Shown here in pieces: positions 1 through 4,617 of a DNA stretch of 10,009 bases (the stretch's first letter is position 1; every line of letters starts with the position of its first letter). The stretch is from Clostridia bacterium. Its GTDB lineage: Bacteria > Bacillota > Clostridia > Christensenellales > CAG-314. Made by a program: the position numbers and the translations under genes. The notes under the pieces are model-generated. The model saw only the letters and a program-made list of their open reading frames with translations. It did not search any database and had not been told where the DNA came from. Where the stretch lies: assembly GCA_900769665.1 (NCBI GenBank), contig CAAGHL010000022.1, forward strand, positions 1-10,009, in the 5' to 3' direction.

Positions 1-1
1 A

Positions 2-292
2 GACGAAGAAACAAAAAAACTCACCTTTGTCACGTTGCTTATTCAGGCAATCGCTACGTCCATCGACGCGCTCAGCACCGGCTTTGCCATGACGGAATTT
101 GTCGACGGCGTGTGGCAAGCGTTGCTTTGTTCGTGGATCATTGCGGCGGTTACGTTTGTAATAAGTTTTGTAGCGGTAATACTCGGCCGCAAATTCGGCG
201 ATAAACTTGGCGACAAGGCACAGATACTCGGCGGCATAGTGCTGATTGCAATCGGTATCGAGATTTTTGTTAAGGGCGTATTTTTCGCATAA
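2..292 (+). CDS. mntP: Manganese efflux pump MntP, C-terminal half (5' truncated by window edge)
   Basis: MntP is a small inner-membrane exporter that removes excess Mn(II). About 96 residues are visible; the family is usually near 190, so this is the second of its two three-helix repeats. The frame is open to the left edge, so the TTG at 35 is an internal leucine codon and not a start. The diagnostic sequence is AIATSIDALSTGFA (residues about 15-28 of the visible part), matching the conserved ATSIDAL segment of the second repeat, whose aspartate is important for transport. Two hydrophobic segments follow (around ALLCSWIIAAVTFVISFVAVIL and ILGGIVLIAIGIEIFV), ending just before the stop, as in the family. 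Any upstream manganese riboswitch lies outside the window. No clear terminator follows. The family call is secure; the symbol follows the family. Confidence 0.9.
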   Translation, partial: DEETKKLTFVTLLIQAIATSIDALSTGFAMTEFVDGVWQALLCSWIIAAVTFVISFVAVILGRKFGDKLGDKAQILGGIVLIAIGIEIFVKGVFFA

Positions 293-491
293 AAAAGTCG
301 CGGAAAAGTAGTACTTTATTTGTCGCGTCGTCGGTTGCAAGCGCAAAAGCGTGATAAATACAATTGATGTTTTTGCCTTAATTTGCCAAACAACTTGCCC
401 GCAAATCGGTAGTTGTAATCGCATACCTGTCTGAATCAAAACAACCGCACACAAAAAATAATTTTGTTGTTGTCAAATTGCAAGCATATTG

Positions 492-520
492 TTGACAACG
501 GGCAAAAAACAATATATAAT
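492..520 (+). promoter_or_regulatory. Consensus sigma-A promoter for tRNA-Thr
   Basis: The -35 is TTGACA (492-497) and the -10 is TATAAT (515-520), with a spacer of exactly 17 bp. Transcription should start near 527, about 30 nt before the mature tRNA. An 8-bp inverted repeat (GTTGTCAA at 469-476 and TTGACAAC at 492-499) overlaps the -35; it may be chance. Confidence 0.9.
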
Positions 521-557
521 GATTTAGCACGTTGAAAGACGGCGCAACAAAACAATC

Positions 558-633
558 GCTGATGTGGCACAGTAGGTAGCGCACCGCCTTGGTAAGGCGG
601 AGGTCACGGGTCCGAATCCCGTCATCAGCTCCA
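558..633 (+). tRNA. tRNA-Thr (anticodon GGT), CCA encoded
   Basis: A 76-nt cloverleaf fits without gaps. The acceptor stem is GCTGATG (558-564) with CATCAGC (623-629). The anticodon stem CCGCC/GGCGG encloses loop TTGGTAA, so the anticodon at 591-593 is GGT (reads ACC, threonine). The variable loop is AGGTC, giving the G15-C48 pair, and the T stem is ACGGG/CCCGT. Discriminator T630 and CCA (631-633) are encoded. Two oddities: the T loop is TCCGAAT, so position 55 is C instead of the near-universal U/pseudouridine, and the D stem (GCAC/GCGC) has an A12-C23 mismatch. The gene has its own promoter and terminator, and no other tRNA is adjacent. The identity is clear; whether the tRNA is fully functional is less certain. 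Confidence 0.92.
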
Positions 634-672
634 AAAAAAGCACCGTGTTTAACGGTGCTTTTTTTGGAGCTG
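626..672 (+). terminator. Intrinsic terminator with a 21-bp perfect hairpin that includes the tRNA 3' end
   Basis: The terminator core is GCACCGT, loop GTTTA, ACGGTGC, then seven T. The symmetry continues through the A7/T7 tracts and into the tRNA: 626-646 is the perfect reverse complement of 652-672. The left arm therefore contains the last acceptor-stem bases, the discriminator and the CCA of the tRNA. A7 before and T7 after the core make it potentially bidirectional. Confidence 0.85.
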
Positions 673-724
673 TGCGTTCGCAAACTTTGTTTGCTCGGCT
701 ACATCTCCTTTATAGTTTTTGTCC
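643..724. repeat. 82-bp direct repeat, copy 1
   Basis: This stretch is identical, base for base, to 960-1041 (offset 317). It begins inside the left arm of the tRNA terminator, so it carries the loop, the right arm with T7, and a downstream module. That module, about 666-708, runs from GGAG to CTCC and holds the hairpin GCAAAC-TTT-GTTTGC (680-694). Read on the minus strand it ends with a copy of the tRNA tail (CAGCTCCA) plus half the terminator. Open frames crossing it are artefacts of the repeat. Confidence 0.9.
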
Positions 725-741
725 CCTATCGGCGGACCTTA

Positions 742-938
742 GGGATAATTTAGTCATCACTAACAATTCCTTCACAACATCACATCTACTAACGCCGACT
801 TCCCTAAAGGCGAGGATTTTTCGATGATTTTTGACGAAATTGAGTGAAGCTGAACTTGCATAGTACAGAAAATGAAAGCTCGTCGAAAAGCGCGGAAAAG
901 ACAGCCTTTAGGGTTGTTAGTGAGGATTAAATTATCCC
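742..938. mobile_element. Candidate MITE-like palindromic element (about 197 bp, no transposase gene)
   Basis: The ends are inverted repeats beginning GGGATAATTTA and ending TAAATTATCCC. Including one flanking base at each end, 741-766 pairs with 914-939 at 24 of 26 positions. Pairing resumes between CCCTAAAGGC (802-811) and GCCTTTAGGG (904-913), and again between TTTTCGATGA (818-827) and TCGTCGAAAA (880-889). The direct triplet TTA flanks both ends (739-741 and 939-941), consistent with a 3-bp target duplication. The left arm is interrupted by 35 nt (767-801) that have no partner on the right. No coding region is credible inside. It could instead be a structured RNA or a domesticated repeat; no family name is claimed. 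Confidence 0.5.
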
Positions 939-959
939 TTACGGTTATTTCCTCTTATT

Positions 960-1041
960 CCGTGTTTAACGGTGCTTTTTTTGGAGCTGTGCGTTCGCAA
1001 ACTTTGTTTGCTCGGCTACATCTCCTTTATAGTTTTTGTCC
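960..1041. repeat. 82-bp direct repeat, copy 2
   Basis: Exact second copy of 643-724. This copy lacks the tRNA and the full left arm of the terminator, so only a short CCGT-GTTTA-ACGG stem remains before T7. It ends at a small hairpin (GTCC-GCTTT-GGAC, 1038-1050) and lies 30 bp from the 3' end of the convergent lipoprotein gene. The 293-1071 interval is noncoding apart from the tRNA; everything else I see there is promoter, terminator and repeats. Confidence 0.9.
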
Positions 1042-1071
1042 GCTTTGGACAAGCCTTGCGACGACTAGTTA

Positions 1072-1560
1072 TTACTCGCTTTTTTGTGCCTTCGCTTCCA
1101 TTTCCGCTATGCTTTCAAGGTCGGCTTTGGTCAAAAGTCCTTTTTCGTAGGCGTCTTTTAGGTACATTATACTTTCCTTTTTCCCTTCATTGGGAGCAAT
1201 GTACAACATAAACTTGCGCGGACCATTTTCAACGCCGATATACACTCCGTCGATGATTACTTCGCGACTGTCCGCCGCCGTAGACGGCCACGGCATTTGT
1301 TTGTCGTAAATTTTAACAGCAATGTTGCCATCGTAGCTACCCAAACAATACATTATCTCCACTGCACCGATGTCACAGCTATATTTCGTACCGTCTTTGC
1401 CAGTGTATAATTTCTCGCAATACGCCCAACGTATTTTCCGCACTTGATCGACGGTCAGTCCATCCACGTCGGGGTGCGCGGCATAGTACTTGCAACCAAA
1501 TATTCCCATAGTGAACACCACCACAACAACAAGCACGCTACTAATTATCACCTTTTTCAT
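1072..1560 (-). CDS. Small secreted lipoprotein-like protein of unknown function
   Basis: This 162-residue protein starts at an ATG preceded by AGGAG six bases upstream. Residues 1-22 are a lysine-led hydrophobic stretch (MKKVIISSVLVVVVVF), followed by Cys23 in MGIFGC. That suggests a lipoprotein signal anchoring it outside the membrane, although Phe at -2 makes the lipobox non-standard and a plain N-terminal anchor is possible. The mature part includes YDGNIAVKIYDK (about 76-87) and EVIIDGVYI (about 100-108). The C-terminal motif YLKDAYEKGLLTKADLESIA (133-152) resembles a short helical tail I recall from many hypothetical secreted proteins of Clostridia. No catalytic motif is visible. It lies 125 bp downstream of the hydrolase gene on the same strand, with no clear terminator between them, so co-transcription is possible. 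Confidence 0.75.
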   Translation of the reverse strand: MKKVIISSVLVVVVVFTMGIFGCKYYAAHPDVDGLTVDQVRKIRWAYCEKLYTGKDGTKYSCDIGAVEIMYCLGSYDGNIAVKIYDKQMPWPSTAADSREVIIDGVYIGVENGPRKFMLYIAPNEGKKESIMYLKDAYEKGLLTKADLESIAEMEAKAQKSE

Positions 1561-1583
1561 ACAAAACTCCTAATAGTATTTTA

Positions 1584-1610
1584 CTTATATGACGATAGCC
1601 GTCGTATAAG
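1584..1610. promoter_or_regulatory. Dyad upstream of the lipoprotein-like gene
   Basis: CTTATA-T-GACG, loop ATAGC, CGTC-G-TATAAG forms a 10-bp dyad with one internal mismatch (C opposed to A on the mRNA strand). It ends about 24 bp before the start codon of the lipoprotein-like gene. No T-tract follows on the minus strand, so it is not an obvious terminator. It could be an operator or a 5'-UTR hairpin. No convincing promoter hexamers were found nearby. Confidence 0.4.
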
Positions 1611-1685
1611 TTCATGCTTTTACTGCATAATACATCACCTTGATACCGCCGCTTGTATTTAGCGATTTGGCGATTACGGAGTCAC

Positions 1686-2810
1686 TTACTTTTTTTTGGT
1701 ACTTTGTTTGCGCATGGCGGCAAGGTTTTGTTTGTTTAGTTCCAGTAGTTCGTGAATGGCGCGCTTGACAAACTGCTTGGTGGCAGGGTCGGCGGAGGAA
1801 ATCTTGCGCATTGCCTCGGACAGGTTTTTGCGCCAAGAGGCTTGCCACTCCTCCGTGGTCTTGAATTTGTCCATATCCACCAGCCAGAACAAGCCGTCCA
1901 CAAGCCACTCCCGCTCCTCGCTAGGCAAGGACACGATCCATTGGTTTAGCGCTTGGTCGAAGCACTTGGCGCGCGGCGTGAGGTTGTCCATCCCGACAAA
2001 ATCGCAACCGCAAACCTCCCACGAATACGGGTCGTGTTGCAAAATGTTGCTTTGGTGGCTTTTTACCACGCGGTAGCACTCGTGCTCTTCCATCAGCATT
2101 CCGACAAATGACGACTGCGGCACGACTTTTTCCAATTTGTCCACTATCGATGCGAAGGCGTTCGTTTCCAAAACCGACTTCAAAAATCCCGGTCCGTCGT
2201 TGGAGTGCACACGCTCGATACGTTGCTTGACGTCGTCGTCGGCAAACATAGCCGAGTACACCGCCAAGTTACCGCCCTTGGAGTGTCCGCCTACGCGAAT
2301 CGGGCAACTGCACTGCTTTGCCACCGTGTTGAGATACTCCAATGCGTCGGTTTGCGACGGCACGGGGAAGCGGAACGCCATGTTGAAATCTTCCTTCCAC
2401 CCCACAAACGTGGAATCCGTCCCGCGAAACGCCACGTAGCACAACTTGTCGCCAAACTGATAGGTAACTGCGGCAAACTGCTTTTCCACATGTTCGTCGT
2501 AGCGGTCGACAAAATCTTTTACCACTACATCACGAAAACGCGGACTTGCGCACATCGCCGTAAACATACGCTTGCATGCGGCAGGATTCCACACCGATGT
2601 AAACATATCGTCGAAGCACTCGGCGCGAAACAGTTCTTGCAAGCGCACGCCGCGCTCGTCACACACGCCCGCGACGTTTGTAGGAAAATGAAAATGCGCA
2701 CAAAAAGCCAAAATCACGTTGTCCACCACATTGAACGGCTGTTCGTCGATGGTTTTCAGCATGGTTTCGGCGTAGGTAACTATGTTGTCGAATTGCGGTT
2801 GTTTCTTCAT
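1686..2810 (-). CDS. DUF2974 (Mbeg1-like) alpha/beta hydrolase, putative lipase/esterase
   Basis: This 374-residue protein begins at ATG 2810, where AAAGGA lies about nine bases upstream. An in-frame ATG at 2948 is rejected because it falls in the -35 element of the promoter. The alpha/beta-hydrolase signature is clear: AFRGTD (127-132), as in lipase-like folds, and the nucleophile elbow GHSKGG (175-180), with Ser177 as probable nucleophile. Asp205 in SNDGPGF and His259 in QHDPYSWEV are the likely rest of the triad, in the order and context I know from the Mbeg1-like family. There is no signal peptide or membrane segment, so it is probably cytosolic. The C-terminus is lysine-rich. The substrate is unknown; lipid or acyl-ester hydrolysis is inferred from the fold. 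It is divergent from an acyltransferase gene, which fits a lipid-related role without proving it. Confidence 0.88.
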   Translation of the reverse strand: MKKQPQFDNIVTYAETMLKTIDEQPFNVVDNVILAFCAHFHFPTNVAGVCDERGVRLQELFRAECFDDMFTSVWNPAACKRMFTAMCASPRFRDVVVKDFVDRYDEHVEKQFAAVTYQFGDKLCYVAFRGTDSTFVGWKEDFNMAFRFPVPSQTDALEYLNTVAKQCSCPIRVGGHSKGGNLAVYSAMFADDDVKQRIERVHSNDGPGFLKSVLETNAFASIVDKLEKVVPQSSFVGMLMEEHECYRVVKSHQSNILQHDPYSWEVCGCDFVGMDNLTPRAKCFDQALNQWIVSLPSEEREWLVDGLFWLVDMDKFKTTEEWQASWRKNLSEAMRKISSADPATKQFVKRAIHELLELNKQNLAAMRKQSTKKK

Positions 2811-2919
2811 ACGTATTTTTCCTTTCTTTGCTTGGCGGTTGCCGGCTTTGTATTGCTCGCCGACGTTGCCTACTCTCGCAACGCATTTGCAAGCCGTCCC
2901 AAAGGACGTAACTAAGCTA

Positions 2920-2948
2920 ATTATACCAAGCCGACACCCCATTGTCAA
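2920..2948 (-). promoter_or_regulatory. Consensus sigma-A promoter for the DUF2974 hydrolase
   Basis: On the minus strand, TTGACA (2948-2943) and TATAAT (2925-2920) are separated by exactly 17 bp. Transcription should start near 2913, giving a leader of about 100 nt before ATG 2810. The leader opens with a small hairpin, CGTCC-CAAA-GGACG on the plus strand (2895-2908). This placement decides the start codon of the gene. Confidence 0.88.
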
Positions 2949-2970
2949 TCGTACTTTTTGCTCATTAAAC

Positions 2971-3005
2971 AGTAAATTTTAGTTGATATTAAACTTTTAT
3001 TTACT
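2971..3005. promoter_or_regulatory. AT-rich dyad between the two divergent promoters
   Basis: Arms 2971-2984 and 2992-3005 match at 11 of 14 positions (AGTAAAT...AGTT against its complement) around the 7-nt centre GATATTA. It lies between the -35 of the hydrolase promoter (2943-2948) and the proposed -35 of the acyltransferase promoter (3012-3017). It could be a shared operator or simply an AT-rich promoter-upstream region. Confidence 0.3.
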
Positions 3006-3011
3006 ATTTTG

Positions 3012-3040
3012 TTGCTTTATAACGTACAATGTAGTACAAT
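3012..3040 (+). promoter_or_regulatory. Probable promoter for the acyltransferase gene
   Basis: TTGCTT (3012-3017) and TACAAT (3035-3040) are separated by 17 bp. A second TACAAT at 3025-3030 has no good -35. The start point would be near 3047, leaving an unusually long leader of about 190 nt before the coding region. The leader contains no feature I recognise beyond short hairpins. Confidence 0.5.
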
Positions 3041-3240
3041 GCTTACGAAAGCAAGTCAACATCCCACAAGCCACGTCTGCTTGTTGTTAAACAATGTTGC
3101 TTTCCGCCAAATGGTCACGGCACCGCAAACACATACGCATCACCATCGGCGCGCACCGCAATGCCAATCGGGCAATGCACGATAAACGTCTACGCCGAAA
3201 CAACTTTCGACGACTTACACAAAAAAAATAGGAGCTTACG

Positions 3241-4491
3241 ATGAATAATACGCAAAACACCAAAGCTAAAAACAAAAAGGCTTTGAAACTAGTCAAACGT
3301 CCGTCGGCGTTTTGGTACGGTTTGGAACGCACACTGGAAGTGTTTTTGTTGCCACATGTACAAATCAAGCGTATAAACTGCGACGGATTGAAACCGCCGT
3401 ACCTCGTCATTGCATCGCACTCGAGTTTTACCGATTTCCCAACCGTCAACCGCGCGATAAAATGCCGCAGTACGTGGGTTGTTTCCGTAGAGGAATTTGC
3501 CGGCAAGGATTGGCTGATGCGCCAAATAGGGTGCATATACAAGCGCAAATTTACCAACGAGATTGCACCCGTCAAAAACATAATACACTCCGTCAAAAAG
3601 CTCAAAACCACTTGCACGTTTTTCCCCGAGGCACGTTTCAGCCTTATCGGCAAAAACGAACCCATCGACGGCGCGATAGGTAAGCTTGTAAAAACATGCA
3701 ACTGTCCCCTTGTATTTATCCGAATGAACGGCAACTACCTACGCAGTCCGCAATGGAACAAGCACCCGTACAGTAAAGTACCCTTACAAACGGAAATGAT
3801 ACAACTTGTGACGGCGCAAGAGGTTGCCACCATGTCCGCCGACGAAATACAAAAGCGTGTGGAAGACAACTTTGTGTACAACGACTACGCTTGGCAACGC
3901 GCCAACAACATATACATTGACATGCCTACTCGCGCCGAAAACATGCACCGTGTGCTGTACCAATGCCCTGTCTGCGATACGGAATTTGAAACAGTAGGCA
4001 AAGGCACAAAGGTAAAGTGCAACCACTGCGGCAAAAGTTGGACGTTGGATACCCTCGGCAACCTTGTAGCCGACGACGGCAAGGATATATTTACCGACCC
4101 TTGCGAGTGGTACGATTGGCAAAACGTCAATGTAATAAAGGACGTGCAAAACGGCACATACAGGTTTGTCGACAAAGTGCGCGTGGAACGCCTTGTGGAT
4201 ACCAAAACAGGCTTTGTTGCGATGGAAGGCACTGCGCAAATGATACAAGACGAGTGCGGCATTACCGTGGACGGAACGTTGGACGGCAAACCCTTCCACC
4301 TGCACCGCGACGCCGCAACAATGAGTTCGTTGCACATCGAGTACGACTTCAAGGGACGTGGCGACGCATTGGACCTTTACGATGGCGAATACACCCACTG
4401 GGTGTACCCATTGACGGCGAAAAACGTGCTGACCAAACTGCACTTTGCGCAAATTGCCTTACACAAAAAAGCGTTGGGGCAAAGCAAATAA
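3241..4491 (+). CDS. PlsC-type 1-acylglycerol-3-phosphate acyltransferase fused to a zinc ribbon and C-terminal domain
   Basis: This 416-residue protein starts at ATG 3241 with AGGAG (3230-3234) six bases upstream. The N-terminal part, about residues 50-200, is a PlsC-like acyltransferase. HSSFTD (60-65) is the catalytic HX4D motif, and FFPEARFS (127-134) stands where the EGTR-like glycerol-phosphate motif is expected. Such enzymes transfer an acyl group to lysophosphatidic acid or a related lipid at the membrane. A four-cysteine zinc ribbon follows: CPVC (242-245) and CNHC (260-263). About 150 more residues form a domain I do not recognise by name (WYDWQNVNV near 290-298), though I recall this ribbon-plus-tail layout in other clostridial proteins annotated as acyltransferases. 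There is no strong N-terminal membrane helix. It is transcribed alone, divergent from the hydrolase, and ends before a strong terminator. The exact acceptor lipid is unknown. Confidence 0.85.
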   Translation: MNNTQNTKAKNKKALKLVKRPSAFWYGLERTLEVFLLPHVQIKRINCDGLKPPYLVIASHSSFTDFPTVNRAIKCRSTWVVSVEEFAGKDWLMRQIGCIYKRKFTNEIAPVKNIIHSVKKLKTTCTFFPEARFSLIGKNEPIDGAIGKLVKTCNCPLVFIRMNGNYLRSPQWNKHPYSKVPLQTEMIQLVTAQEVATMSADEIQKRVEDNFVYNDYAWQRANNIYIDMPTRAENMHRVLYQCPVCDTEFETVGKGTKVKCNHCGKSWTLDTLGNLVADDGKDIFTDPCEWYDWQNVNVIKDVQNGTYRFVDKVRVERLVDTKTGFVAMEGTAQMIQDECGITVDGTLDGKPFHLHRDAATMSSLHIEYDFKGRGDALDLYDGEYTHWVYPLTAKNVLTKLHFAQIALHKKALGQSK

Positions 4492-4530
4492 TCCATTGTC
4501 GCACACGCAAAGCACAATTGGTAATCAATG

Positions 4531-4568
4531 AAAAACGGTACGCCGAACACATCGAAGTACCGTTTTTT
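4531..4568. terminator. Bidirectional intrinsic terminator between convergent genes
   Basis: An 11-bp stem (AAAAACGGTAC at 4531-4541 and GTACCGTTTTT at 4557-4567) closes a 15-nt loop. T6 follows on the plus strand and T5 on the minus strand. It serves the acyltransferase gene (ends 4491) and the convergent ABC operon (ends 4618). Confidence 0.88.
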
Positions 4569-4617
4569 GTGTAAAAATTTCTTGTACGTATCAATTTTTT
4601 GTTTACAATGCGCGTTA

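Noticed and set aside
378..683. Minus-strand frame of 101 codons containing DGIRTRDL
   Set aside because: It is the antisense of the tRNA-Thr gene; this string is a known kind of spurious protein produced by reading tRNA genes backwards.
645..1211. Plus-strand frames that share the peptide NGAFFGAVRSQTLFA
   Set aside because: They are translations of the two 82-bp repeats and the terminator T-tract, with no ribosome binding sites; the repeat explains the shared peptide.
2205..2915. 236-codon plus-strand frame opposite the hydrolase
   Set aside because: Composition-driven antisense frame; it crosses the promoter and has no family features.
2811..2948. 46-residue N-terminal extension of the DUF2974 hydrolase starting at ATG 2948
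   Set aside because: The ATG lies within the -35 of a perfect promoter, so it cannot be in the transcript; ATG 2810 has a ribosome site and the expected family start.
3111..3185. 24-codon His-rich mini-ORF as a leader peptide
   Set aside because: No ribosome binding site before its ATG and no attenuator-like structure after it; kept only as a remark on the leader.
3784..4452. 222-codon minus-strand frame opposite the acyltransferase
   Set aside because: Antisense shadow; no motifs, and the plus strand carries clear domain motifs.
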